Assembly: GCA_022792885.1 (NCBI GenBank)
Contig: JAAWBX010000016.1
Location: 1-33,939 of the forward strand
Source of the DNA: Lachnospiraceae bacterium
GTDB taxonomy: Bacteria > Bacillota > Clostridia > Lachnospirales > Lachnospiraceae
Reading direction: 5' to 3'
DNA: 33,939 bases
The notes under the pieces are model-generated. The model was not told the DNA's origin. It saw only the letters and a list, made by a program, of their open reading frames with translations, and ran no database searches. The position numbers and the translations under genes were made by a program. Below are positions 1-8,063 of the stretch, one piece after another. How positions within the stretch are numbered: the stretch's first letter is position 1; each line of letters begins with the position of its first letter.

Positions 1-48
1 GGTTTACCCAAAGGACCAGTAAGGATACAGGCAACAATTTTTTCTTAG

Positions 49-336
49 TGGACATCAAGACCACCGGAAAATACCAAAAGGTCTTTCATACAGAGCATCT
101 CATATGCAATCGAATTGGCAGGAGATTTGCCCGAGGTGATACGGACTTTGCTACTCGTGCTATCCAAAAAGACGCAACAATATGCTGTGCTCAAGGGCAA
201 AACATATACGTTGAAAAACGGGGTGCAGATCCTCCAAGGTGCAATCAAACTTAATCCTGCCTGGATTTATTATAAGGCAGGACAGGAAGCTGGAACAGTA
301 GTGGAGCCAGTTCCCTATTTTCATTATAAGCTGTGA
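49..336 (+). other. orphan open frame, possible gene remnant
   Basis: An open frame runs from just after a TAG at 46-48 to a TGA at 334-336. The only start-like codon with reasonable length is a TTG at 115, and I see no convincing ribosome binding site before it. The encoded peptide (about 73 residues from that TTG) ends in a Pro/Tyr-rich tail and matches no family I recognise. The frame is also open before the TAG up to the window edge, so this may be the 3' end of a gene decayed by a stop. The rest of 1-477 shows only a hairpin. Confidence 0.2.
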
Positions 337-373
337 TACGTCTTCATGATTCGTTGAAAACGGCATGACAATA

Positions 374-395
374 AGAGCATCTTTGCAGATGCTCT
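374..395. terminator. hairpin, possible terminator
   Basis: A perfect 8-bp stem (AGAGCATC at 374-381, GATGCTCT at 388-395) has a 6-base loop. It lies between the orphan frame and the end of the DeoR gene. There is no clear T-run on either side, so terminator function is only a guess. Confidence 0.35.
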
Positions 396-477
396 AAAAG
401 GAGATATTTACAGAATAAAGTTAAACGGCTACTCGGTATGCCTGTTCTGATTTTTCCATAGAAAAACGGTTGGTGTA

Positions 478-1239
478 TTACACAAAATCAATAGGAATGC
501 CTAGTTCCTGGAATGTTTTTCCGACGATTTCCCTGGCTTCCGCACCGGTGATGATGCGGTCGATATTTTTCAGCTCGCAGATATGGACGTAAGCGGTCTT
601 CTCAAACTTTGTGTGGTCGCAGAGCAGGATCGTTTGGTTGGAATTTTCCAGCATGACCTGTTTGGGGCGAACGTCGTTCATATTGTAGCCGTAGATTCCG
701 CCGCCCAGGCGCACGGAATCCGCCCCCATAAAAGTGGTCTGGGCATGAAAATCAAGCAGATCCCGCTCGGTCATGTAGCCGTGGGCCGTCTCGAAATGCT
801 TCCGCAGAGTTCCTCCCGCGATGAAAACGTCGATGACCGGTTTTTTGGCAAGTTCCATCGCGATCATCAGATCATAGGTCATGGCGCTGAAACGCAGGGA
901 AGGCGGCAGCAGGGCGGCCACTTCTTTTACCGTGGAGCCGGAATCGAAGAAAACAAAATCATCCGGCTGGATATAAGAAAGAGCCGCCTGCGCGATCCGT
1001 CTTTTTTCTGACATGTTTTGAACGTTTCTGAGCTGAAGAGAAGGTTCTGTGGCGTCCGCCTGCAAAGACAGGATCCCCCCCCGGGTTTTTTCGATACAGC
1101 CTTCCGCCGCCAGATGATCGACGTCCCGCCGGACCGTCGCTTTGGAGACGCCCAGCACCTGGATCAGCCGTTCCCAGGACAGGATGTCTTCTTTTTCCGC
1201 TAATTCACGAATCATCTGCAGCCGTTCTGCCTGCAACAT
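478..1239 (-). CDS. DeoR-family transcriptional regulator
   Basis: This 253-residue protein has the DeoR layout. The N-terminal winged helix-turn-helix covers residues 5-60, with VSKATVRRDVDHL as recognition region and a KTRGG wing. A C-terminal sugar-phosphate sensor domain (DeoRC) carries FFDSGST and IAGGTLRK phosphate-loop segments. The start is the ATG at 1239: AAGGAGG sits eight bases before it, while the longer frame starts at an unsupported TTG. It is the last gene of the leftward arm (BtpA-like, kinase, regulator) but has its own promoter at 1293-1322. Members of the family usually repress a sugar operon and release DNA on binding a phosphorylated intermediate. The neighbouring TRAP/isomerase operon is the obvious target (inference). 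Confidence 0.9.
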   Translation of the reverse strand: MLQAERLQMIRELAEKEDILSWERLIQVLGVSKATVRRDVDHLAAEGCIEKTRGGILSLQADATEPSLQLRNVQNMSEKRRIAQAALSYIQPDDFVFFDSGSTVKEVAALLPPSLRFSAMTYDLMIAMELAKKPVIDVFIAGGTLRKHFETAHGYMTERDLLDFHAQTTFMGADSVRLGGGIYGYNMNDVRPKQVMLENSNQTILLCDHTKFEKTAYVHICELKNIDRIITGAEAREIVGKTFQELGIPIDFV

Positions 1240-1292
1240 AATAAGCCCCTCCTTGATCAAAAATGGAAAAAACTTTTTATCATTTTAAAAGG

Positions 1293-1322
1293 ATTATATC
1301 AGAAGAGGTCTGAATAATTCAA
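1293..1322 (-). promoter_or_regulatory. predicted deoR promoter
   Basis: Read on the minus strand, TTGAAT (1317-1322) and TATAAT (1293-1298) are separated by 18 bp. This lies 54 bases upstream of the regulator's ATG and would let it be transcribed apart from the kinase. Confidence 0.6.
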
Positions 1323-1331
1323 GAGAGTATT

Positions 1332-1348
1332 CATGAAAGTACATGAAA
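1332..1348. promoter_or_regulatory. ATGAAA direct repeats, candidate operator
   Basis: CATGAAA occurs at 1332-1338 and 1342-1348, exactly one helical turn (10 bp) apart, just upstream of the deoR -35 box. The same spaced ATGAAA pair is found upstream of the TRAP-operon promoter at 3868-3883. This suggests a shared DeoR operator; it is inferred from repetition only. Confidence 0.35.
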
Positions 1349-1352
1349 AACG

Positions 1353-2852
1353 CTATTTCAGCTCGTGCATATAAGTTTTGGTATTTTCATACAGATCGTC
1401 GTAGATTTTTTGCAGTTTTTGATAAACCGCGTGGTTTTCCGCATTCGGATACAGCACCCGGCCCGGGCGGATGACGGAGCTCAGTTCGGAAAAATCTTTT
1501 AAAGCGCCGGTGCCCAGAGCGGCCAGGAGCGCGCCCCCGTAGCTGGCTCCGATGCTGACTTTGGGAATGGAAACCGGTTTTCCCAGGATGTCTGCGACAA
1601 TCTGCATCCAGATCGGGTTTTTGGTGCCGCCTCCGACGGCGGTTACGTCCGTCACCGGGAGCCCGAGTTCTTCCATGACCCGGATATTGGCGGCGATCGA
1701 GAAACCGATGCCCTCTAAAGCCGCGTGATAAATATGGCTGCGGGTGTGATCAAGCGTAAGCCCGAAAATCATGCCCCGGGCGGCCGGATCGTTGATTGGG
1801 CAGCGTTCCCCGGCGAAAAAGGGAAGGACCATGACGCCGCCGGAACCGGCCGGGATGCCGGCGATATCCCGCATCATTTCCTGGTAGGGCTCGGAGCCGT
1901 CCGACTTTTGCTTTTCCAGAAAATCATAATAAAAGGTATCCCGCATCCATCGCGTCAAAGTTCCGGCGGTGTTGGTTCCGCCCGAGACCGAAAAAGCGCC
2001 GGGAACCGTAAAATTGTTCCCGTATATCCGATGATCGTAGACCAGCCGGTCGGCGCAGTAATAGAAGAATAAGGAGGAACCGAATTGGAACATCAGCTTG
2101 CCGGGTTCGGTGATTCCGACGCTGATGGCTTCGGTGGTACTGTCGCCGGAACCGCAGATTACGGGTGTGCCGGCTTTCAGCCCGGTTTCGGCTGCCGCTT
2201 TTTCGGTAACGCTCCCAACGACTTCATGAATATACGCTTTTTCGGCCATCTAATCCGGGCGGCAGAAAAGAGAGCATTCCTTTTCATCGTACAGAGGACT
2301 GAAGGAGGATTTGGCCAGAAACTGATCGATCACGTAACGGCCGGTTAGTTTGGCGGTAATATAGGAGGAGCCGGTCAGGAATTTGAATGTTTTTTCGTAG
2401 ACGTTCGGCTCGTGATTTTTAATCCAGAGAATTTTGGGAGCGATATCGTCGGAACATAAGGGGTGTCCGAACAGTTCCTTTACCCGTTTTTCTCCGTAAT
2501 GTTTGTTTAAAAACGCGATCTCTTCCGAGGCTCTTGCATCGATGCCGTATAAAATCGCTTTGCGTAAGGGGCGGCATTCTTCGTCCACCGGCAGGCAGTC
2601 GCAGCCTAAGACATCGCTTCCGACGCCGGCGATCTCGCCCGGATCAATGCCGGATTCCTCCAACAAAAGACGGGAGACCCGGCAGAAATCGGCCCACCAG
2701 ACGCTTTCGGCGTCGTGTTCAAAGAAATTCGGTTTCGGATTTTCCATTCCGTGTTTGACGTCCGCTTCCGCGATCACTTCAAATGTTTCGTTTACCAGGA
2801 CGCCTTTGGTCTCAAAGGTTCCCGTGTCAATACCCATGTAATAGCGCGCCAT
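1353..2852 (-). pseudogene. FGGY carbohydrate kinase with internal in-frame TAG
   Basis: The two halves of an FGGY (xylulokinase-like) sugar kinase lie in one frame, separated by a single TAG at 2250-2252. The N-terminal half (200 residues, ATG at 2852, GGAGG upstream) has the nucleotide-site start MGIDTGTFETKG and the probable catalytic base Asp105 in LYGIDARA. The C-terminal half (298 residues, from an ATG directly after the TAG) has PFFAGERCP and the GGGTKNPIWMQI signature. Together they give about 499 residues, the normal family length, with no frameshift. This looks like a recent nonsense mutation, a sequencing error or a readthrough/reinitiation case. No Shine-Dalgarno precedes the internal ATG. 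Family role: ATP-dependent phosphorylation of a sugar or polyol in the cytoplasm. Confidence 0.85.
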
Positions 2853-2881
2853 ATTTTCCTCCGATCGATACCCGGGGATGC

Positions 2882-3688
2882 TTAGGATAAGCCGGCCCGG
2901 ATGTCTTTGACAATATCCATGATCTCGACGACCTTCTTCGGATCCACGTCGTTGCGGAATTTCCCGTCTTTTTTGAAGGCGGTCCCGACGCAGGCGGCGT
3001 CCGCCACGGCGAGTTTTTCTCTGGCTGTGGAAGCGTTGAAGCCCGTGTTGCAGAAGACCGGAACATCGCCGGCAACCGACTTCACTTCGGAAATGATGTC
3101 GGTGTTGGTCTCGGAACCGGCCGAGCAGCCGGATACGCACAGGCCGTCCGGAGCACAATTAAAGATAATGGATTTTACGATCGTTTTCAAGTCCCTGGGT
3201 GCCAGGTATACTTCGGATTCCGGATTGACTTTATATAAAAGTTTTAAGTGATCCAGTCCCAGAGCCTTTTTGCGCCGAATGGTGCTTCCCACGTCGGTGT
3301 TTATAATCCCGTTTTCTCCCATATAAGCGCCCGTGAACGCGCTGCGGATAAAGCTGGCGCCGGTGGCGGCGGCCAGTTCCAGGGAGGCAAGAGGATTGTA
3401 TACGATGTTGACGCCGTAAGGCACGCGGATGTCTTTTCTCAGACGGCCTACGATGTATGCCACGTCGGCTACCGTTACATACTCCGCTTTCGGCTGATAG
3501 GGCATGCTCATCTCATTGGCGATCAGAATACCGTCCACGCCGCCGTCCTGCAGAGCTTCGAGATCGTACTGGGCCTGTCGGATGACCGCTTCCATATCTC
3601 CGCAAAAGTCCGGGTCGCCTGGCAGGGCCTTTAAATGAAGGAGAGCGATGATCGGTTTTTTGACATGAAACATTTCATCTGTCCACAT
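2882..3688 (-). CDS. BtpA/SgcQ-family TIM-barrel protein
   Basis: This 268-residue protein resembles the BtpA/SgcQ family: the early IALLHLKALPGDP segment, GGVDGILIANE, PYGVNIVYNP, and the C-terminal GDVPVFCNTGFNA and AACVGTAFKKDG strands typical of a TIM barrel. SgcQ lies in a carbohydrate operon of enteric bacteria and BtpA was named for photosystem I assembly in cyanobacteria; the reaction is not settled. The ATG at 3688 is chosen because AGGAGG (3697-3702) precedes it by eight bases. The longer frame adds 13 untypical residues. It is the first gene of the leftward operon, 29 bases before the kinase start, and is expressed from the promoter at 3822-3850. Confidence 0.85.
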   Translation of the reverse strand: MWTDEMFHVKKPIIALLHLKALPGDPDFCGDMEAVIRQAQYDLEALQDGGVDGILIANEMSMPYQPKAEYVTVADVAYIVGRLRKDIRVPYGVNIVYNPLASLELAAATGASFIRSAFTGAYMGENGIINTDVGSTIRRKKALGLDHLKLLYKVNPESEVYLAPRDLKTIVKSIIFNCAPDGLCVSGCSAGSETNTDIISEVKSVAGDVPVFCNTGFNASTAREKLAVADAACVGTAFKKDGKFRNDVDPKKVVEIMDIVKDIRAGLS

Positions 3689-3821
3689 AATAGAAACCTC
3701 CTGATAATAAAATGAATAAAAAATCAAATCAGTTCAAAAAAGTCATACTAAAGGAGAAGATACCTCCGGAGCTAGAAAATATTGCCATTTTGATCTGATT
3801 TTCAGAGAATTTGTTGGACTA

Positions 3822-3850
3822 ATCATAGCAAGGGAAATGAAAAAAGTCAA
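3822..3850 (-). promoter_or_regulatory. predicted promoter of the BtpA-kinase operon
   Basis: On the minus strand, TTGACT (3845-3850) and TATGAT (3822-3827) are separated by 17 bp. It fires leftward into the BtpA-like gene, back to back with the TRAP promoter. Confidence 0.65.
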
Positions 3851-3886
3851 TCGAAAATGAGCAGAAAATGAAATTTTATGAAATTT
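3833..3886. promoter_or_regulatory. phased repeats between divergent promoters, candidate DeoR operator
   Basis: The AT-rich DNA from the leftward promoter spacer to the space between the two -35 boxes repeats GGAAATGA (3833-3840), GAAAATGA (3853-3860), GAAAATGA (3864-3871) and the pair ATGAAA (3868-3873, 3878-3883). Spacings are 20, 11 and 10 bp, close to whole helical turns. This is where a repressor controlling both arms would bind. The rest of the gap 3689-4019 holds only the two promoters and leader sequence. Confidence 0.45.
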
Positions 3887-3908
3887 AGAGTTTTATTCTT
3901 AACAAATA

Positions 3909-3937
3909 TTGACTTTTTTCGAAAACAATGATAAGAT
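3909..3937 (+). promoter_or_regulatory. predicted promoter of the TRAP/isomerase operon
   Basis: TTGACT (3909-3914) and TAAGAT (3932-3937) are separated by 17 bp, about 80 bases upstream of the receptor ATG. I find no other promoter as good before the end of the isomerase genes. Confidence 0.7.
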
Positions 3938-4019
3938 ATGTCCCTTAATGATTGTAGCAACAGGATACAACAGAGCACAAAACAAGTCAAAATTATTCAA
4001 AACCAAGGAGGAGAATAAC

Positions 4020-5129
4020 ATGAAAAAGATTTCCAGGCGCGATTTTATGAAGGGCGTAGGAGCGACGGTGCTGGCGGCATCCGCGATGGGGGCTTTATCG
4101 GGCTGCGGCGGGGATTCCGGGCAGAGCGGCACGAAGGGGTCGGCGGCCGCCGGAAGCGACGCGTCTTCCGGGAGCAAATCCGGTTCCGGTAATCCGACTT
4201 ATAAGTTCCGTATGGCTTCGGCGGCCGCGGCGGATATGTATCCGAACGTAGCGATGCAGATGGCCTGCGACGAGATTTATGAGAAGACGAACGGGGATGT
4301 GGAGATCACGCTGTACGCGGACAATCTGCTGGGCGATTATACGACCTGTTTTGAGGATCTGATGAAAGGGACGATCGATTTTTCCATGTTCTCGACGCCG
4401 ACCGATTACGATGAGAAACTTGGCGTGGTGAGCCTTCCTTATATGATTACAAGCTGGGATCAGTATGAAAAGGTCTGTTTTAAGGGCGGTTCTTTGTATA
4501 ACCGGATGGAAGAACTGCTGGCGGAACATAACATCAAATTCCTGGGCTTTTGTACCGAGGGCCTTCAGGGGCTTGGCATGACCGGCTGCACGAAGCTGGA
4601 GAGCGTGGTGGATCCGGATGTGCGCAAGGAAGAGCTGATGCGTGTTCCTCCGTTGGAGTCTTACGCGAAGCTGGCGGATCTGATGGGCTTTAATTACGTA
4701 TCGCTTCCCTATGCGGATCTGTATTCGGCGTTGCAAAGCGGCGTGTGCGACGGCTGGTACGGCGGCGCGGCGACGATCAATTATACGGCTTACCGGGACA
4801 TTATCAAAGTGTGGGTGGACGCCCGTACCTCTTCCGAGCTGATGTGCATCAACGTGAATATGGATCTGTGGAATTCCCTGCCGGAGGATTATCAGAAGAT
4901 TATTGCGGACGCGTTCTACAGCTCTTCCATGTTCAGTTTTGAATCGGCCGAGCAGTATGAGGATGAGAACAAGCAGCTTCTGAAAGACTACGGGATCGAG
5001 ATTTACGTTCCCTCCGAGGAAGATCTGGCGAAGGTATCCGCGAAGGTTCGTGAAGAATTGTGGCCGGAACTGAAGAAAATGTACGGGGAAGAGGCGGTCG
5101 ATAAGATTCTGGCGGATCTGGAGGCGTAA
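4020..5129 (+). CDS. TRAP transporter solute receptor (DctP family), Tat-type lipoprotein
   Basis: This 369-residue protein is the extracytoplasmic substrate-binding subunit of a TRAP transporter. Its N-terminus combines a twin-arginine motif (SRRDFMK, Arg6-Arg7) with a lipobox ending at Cys29 (LSGC), then a Gly/Ser-rich linker to about residue 55. That predicts folded export and anchoring on the outer face of the membrane. The rest has the DctP pattern, including the DLMKGTIDFSMFS region, the PYADLYSALQSGVCDGWYGG ligand-pocket segment and a charged C-terminal helix. The start is the ATG at 4020, with AAGGAGGA at 4005-4012; the upstream in-frame region overlaps the promoter. The DctQ and DctM genes follow. 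The ligand cannot be read from sequence; sugar acids are common for this family. Confidence 0.92.
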   Translation: MKKISRRDFMKGVGATVLAASAMGALSGCGGDSGQSGTKGSAAAGSDASSGSKSGSGNPTYKFRMASAAAADMYPNVAMQMACDEIYEKTNGDVEITLYADNLLGDYTTCFEDLMKGTIDFSMFSTPTDYDEKLGVVSLPYMITSWDQYEKVCFKGGSLYNRMEELLAEHNIKFLGFCTEGLQGLGMTGCTKLESVVDPDVRKEELMRVPPLESYAKLADLMGFNYVSLPYADLYSALQSGVCDGWYGGAATINYTAYRDIIKVWVDARTSSELMCINVNMDLWNSLPEDYQKIIADAFYSSSMFSFESAEQYEDENKQLLKDYGIEIYVPSEEDLAKVSAKVREELWPELKKMYGEEAVDKILADLEA

Positions 5130-5133
5130 AAAT

Positions 5134-5200
5134 CCTGCCTTTGCGGGGCGGATTTCGGGAGAACGACGCGTTTCGGCGAAATACGGCAGGGGAGTCCGCC
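5134..5200 (+). other. interlaced inverted repeats between receptor and permease genes
   Basis: CCTGCC (5134-5139) can pair with GGCAGG (5185-5190), and GGCGGA (5147-5152) with TCCGCC (5195-5200). The pairs cross, so the RNA would form either a pseudoknot or two alternative hairpins. It fills most of the 105-base gap. A role in keeping receptor mRNA more abundant than permease mRNA is possible but untested. Confidence 0.25.
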
Positions 5201-5234
5201 TGCGCGAAGGGGAAGACAAGAAAGGAAAATAGGA

Positions 5235-5774
5235 ATGGGTTTGGCGGAACGTTTTACCGCCCGCATTAACAAAAATCCGATCTGGCGTGTTTTATTGGGA
5301 GCGGAGAAGATCGTTATGGTAGTCTGCAGCATCCTTCCGGTGTTTGGCGTCTGCTACAACGTGATCACCCGCTATATCCTGCATAAAAACTTCTTCGGCA
5401 TGGACGATGTCCTGATGGTGCTGATGATAACGATGTATTTCTGGGGAGCCGGGTATGCCAGTTTCGCAGAAGAGCAGATCAGCGCGGATATCGTGACGAG
5501 CCTGATGAAGAGCGAGAGAAAGATCACGATTATGCGGGTCATACAGAATATTTTATCAACGGTGGTTTGCCTGATCTACGCAAAGTGGTTCTGGGATTAT
5601 GTGGCGTTTAATTTCACGGCGGGAAGCCGGACGCCGGTTATGAAGATGCCCTACTGGATTCCTCAGAGCGCGATCTTTGTAGCGTTTGCCCTGATGTTCT
5701 TATACCATCTTTATCACAGCGTGGAGAAGATATTGCAGGTCATGGATAAGAAACGGGAGGGAAAAGAGGCATGA
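5235..5774 (+). CDS. TRAP transporter small permease (DctQ family)
   Basis: This 179-residue membrane protein has the four-helix DctQ pattern: helices near residues 20-45, 53-75, 94-115 and 134-155, with the GMDDVLMVLMITMYFWGAGY segment between helices 1 and 2. In TRAP systems this subunit pairs with the large permease and is required for transport, which is driven by a sodium or proton gradient. The ATG at 5235 follows AAAGGA. Its stop overlaps the start of the large permease by four bases (ATGA), which implies translational coupling. Confidence 0.9.
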   Translation: MGLAERFTARINKNPIWRVLLGAEKIVMVVCSILPVFGVCYNVITRYILHKNFFGMDDVLMVLMITMYFWGAGYASFAEEQISADIVTSLMKSERKITIMRVIQNILSTVVCLIYAKWFWDYVAFNFTAGSRTPVMKMPYWIPQSAIFVAFALMFLYHLYHSVEKILQVMDKKREGKEA

Positions 5775-7081
5775 TATTAACGGCTGGAATTATCTTGATC
5801 CTGGTGTTATTGATCTGCGGAATCCCGGTCGCTTTCAGTTTCGGCGGTGGTCTGGCTTTTATGATCTACGCTCTGGGATATGACCCTCAGACTTTGACCG
5901 GCTATGGATTTGCTCAGGTAAGATCCGTGGTTTTGATGGCGATGCCTCTGTTTATCATCTGCGGCGGCATTATGGAAAAGGGCGGTATCGGGAAGAGCCT
6001 GGTCGATCTGATCGAGCATTTCATCGGTCGTTTAAGAGGAAGCTTGGCGGCGGTGGAGATCGTGGCCAGCGCGATTTTCGGCGCCATCACCGGTTCCGGT
6101 GCGGCGACGTTGACCTGTATCGGCTCGATCGTGGCGCCGCGCATGACGGCGAAGAATTATCCGAAAGGAATCACGGCGGCGGTGGTGGCCAACGCGGCTC
6201 CTTTGGGGATGTTGATTCCGCCCAGCGGAATTATGATCCTGTATGCCTGGGCCGGATCGCAGTCGGTGCTGGCCTGTTTCCTGGCTACGCTGATTCCCGG
6301 TATTATTCTGACGATTTTGCAGAGCGTCGTAGCGGTCTTCATGCTGAAGTCTCATCATGAGATCGAAGTTCCGGATAAGCTGCCGAAGGGCGAATGGGTG
6401 CCGGAATTGGGGAAGAAGACCCGTTACGCGCTGCCGGCGCTGTTTATGCCGGTTATTATCCTGGGCGGAATCTACGGAGGGATTTTTACGGCCATGGAAG
6501 CGGCGGCCGTGGCGACTCTGTACGCGATCCCGGTTACGGTTTTTATTTACAAAGGTCTGGATTTCAAGGGATTGTTGAAGACCTTCTTTACGGCGGCCGT
6601 TTCCATCGGCGCGATCTTCGCCATGACGATCATGCTGAATATGGTATGCCGGGTGTTTATCATGGAGAATCTGCCCGATGCGATTATGGATATTCTGCTG
6701 AAGATTTCCGATAATCCCATGGTGATTATGCTTCTTCTGAATGTTTTCATGATTTTTATCGGTATGATTATGGACGACGTCAGTTCGACGCTTCTGTGTA
6801 CGCCGATCCTTTTGCCGATCGTCATGGAACTTGGTTACAGCCCGATTCACTTCGCGGCGATCCTGGGCGTGAACTTAGGAATGGGCACCGTGACGCCTCC
6901 CTGCGCGCCGTTCCTTTATATGGCGACGAAGCTGGTGGGAGCGGATTTCAAAGATACTCTGAAGCCGACGGTTCTGCTGATTCTTCTGGCGTGGCTTCCG
7001 ACGCTTTTGCTTACGATATTTGTTCCGGAGTTGTCCACCTGGCTTCCGAGGCTGGTTCTCGGCGTGAAAGCGGGTATTTAA
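5771..7081 (+). CDS. TRAP transporter large permease (DctM family)
   Basis: This 436-residue, highly hydrophobic protein has the DctM features: GIPVAFSFGGGLAF near the start, AMPLFIICGGIMEKGGIG, the conserved SAIFGAITGSGAATLTCIGS and AAPLGMLIPPSGIMILYAW hairpin loops, and the C-terminal NLGMGTVTPPCAPFLY loop. It is the ion-coupled translocating subunit in the cytoplasmic membrane. It is translationally coupled to DctQ (ATGA overlap at 5771-5774). The next gene begins five bases after its stop, so the operon continues. Confidence 0.93.
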   Translation: MILTAGIILILVLLICGIPVAFSFGGGLAFMIYALGYDPQTLTGYGFAQVRSVVLMAMPLFIICGGIMEKGGIGKSLVDLIEHFIGRLRGSLAAVEIVASAIFGAITGSGAATLTCIGSIVAPRMTAKNYPKGITAAVVANAAPLGMLIPPSGIMILYAWAGSQSVLACFLATLIPGIILTILQSVVAVFMLKSHHEIEVPDKLPKGEWVPELGKKTRYALPALFMPVIILGGIYGGIFTAMEAAAVATLYAIPVTVFIYKGLDFKGLLKTFFTAAVSIGAIFAMTIMLNMVCRVFIMENLPDAIMDILLKISDNPMVIMLLLNVFMIFIGMIMDDVSSTLLCTPILLPIVMELGYSPIHFAAILGVNLGMGTVTPPCAPFLYMATKLVGADFKDTLKPTVLLILLAWLPTLLLTIFVPELSTWLPRLVLGVKAGI

Positions 7082-7085
7082 GCCG

Positions 7086-8063
7086 ATGGGGGAAGCGTTG
7101 GAAAAGAAAGAAAGAAACTGGGAGCGTGAGGAACGTTTTTATACGAACCCGAAGATTTTTTACGGAACCGTGATTCTGGTCCATTTTCTGTGGGCGGTCG
7201 CGGTTCCGCTGACAAAATTGGGTTATGAAGCGTTCGGCATGGCCGGTGAAAATCTGTTTCAGCTTTTTACTTACGCGGGGCTGCGCCTGTTTTTTGCCGG
7301 GGTGATCGCCCTGGGGTTCTGTGCGGTGAGGAAGCAAAAGCTCCTGCCGGAGAAAGCCGTTTTCTGGCGGCTTTTGAAGCTGGGATTTCTCATGTCGGTC
7401 TTACAGTACGTGCTTTTGTATATCGGAACGGCTTACGCTTCGGGCGTGGTAGCTTCGATTTTGGCCAGTTCCGGCGCGTTTTTCGGCATTTTGTTTTCCA
7501 GTTTGGTTTTTCGGGAGGACAAAATGACGGTTCGGAAGATCCTGGGATGCGTGCTGGGCCTGTGCGCCGTGATCGTTTTGAATTATCAGGATATCCGGGT
7601 AGGCTTTACCGTCTCGATTTTCGGCGGGCTCTGCGTGGCGCTTTCTCAGGCGGCCGGTACGCTGGGAGCCGTTTATCTGAAAGTGGTCTCCCAGGGGAGG
7701 GACGCTATCTGGGTGGGCGGCTGGCAGTCGTTTCTGGGCGGCGTCGTGCTGATTGCGGCCGGCCTTTTCGGCGGAGGCGGATTGACGCTTCGGGGAAGTT
7801 TCGGCGATCTGTGGTCGACGGTTCTCTTGCTTTTGTCGGCGGGCCTGGCCCTGATTTTATCCAATCAGCTTTACAAATATAACCCTTTAAGCAAAGTGGT
7901 GATTTTTTCTCTTCTCCTGCCGGTGTTCGGCGTCTTAACGTCCGCCCTTTTGCTGGGGGAAAGCCTGGCGTCGGCACCGGTCGTGATCAGTCTGCTTTTA
8001 GACTGCGCGGGAGTCGGGCTGGTGACAGTGGAGAAGAAGAAAGGGGAAGAGGAGCGGCTGTGA
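7086..8063 (+). CDS. EamA-family DMT transporter
   Basis: This 325-residue protein shows the ten-helix, two-repeat layout of EamA (drug/metabolite) transporters. It opens with a charged cytoplasmic segment of about 25 residues and then ILVHFLWAVAVPLTKLGYE. The first repeat has YASGVVASILASSGAFFGILFS before a charged loop; the second ends in FSLLLPVFGVLTSALLLGE. Family members export or import small metabolites such as amino acids or sugars. Its place between the TRAP genes and the catabolic enzymes suggests it moves an intermediate or excess product (inference). The upstream ribosome binding site is weak, so coupling to DctM is likely. The frame overlaps the next gene by four bases. Confidence 0.85.
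   Translation: MGEALEKKERNWEREERFYTNPKIFYGTVILVHFLWAVAVPLTKLGYEAFGMAGENLFQLFTYAGLRLFFAGVIALGFCAVRKQKLLPEKAVFWRLLKLGFLMSVLQYVLLYIGTAYASGVVASILASSGAFFGILFSSLVFREDKMTVRKILGCVLGLCAVIVLNYQDIRVGFTVSIFGGLCVALSQAAGTLGAVYLKVVSQGRDAIWVGGWQSFLGGVVLIAAGLFGGGGLTLRGSFGDLWSTVLLLLSAGLALILSNQLYKYNPLSKVVIFSLLLPVFGVLTSALLLGESLASAPVVISLLLDCAGVGLVTVEKKKGEEERL

Noticed and set aside
2250-2252. Reassignment of TAG as a sense codon
   Set aside because: TAG ends intact genes here (isomerase copies 1 and 4, recombinase), so it is a normal stop in this genome.
2853-3158. N-terminal extension of the kinase frame
   Set aside because: Arg-rich out-of-frame reading of the BtpA-like gene; the kinase family begins at MARYYMGID with its own ribosome binding site.
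4095-5219. Long minus-strand open frame (374 codons) opposite the TRAP receptor gene
   Set aside because: His/Arg/Gln-rich with no family motifs; it mirrors the codon bias of the clear DctP gene on the other strand.
6032-6850. 272-codon minus-strand open frame opposite DctM
   Set aside because: Extremely Arg/His-rich, no domain, and lies wholly inside a certain membrane-protein gene.
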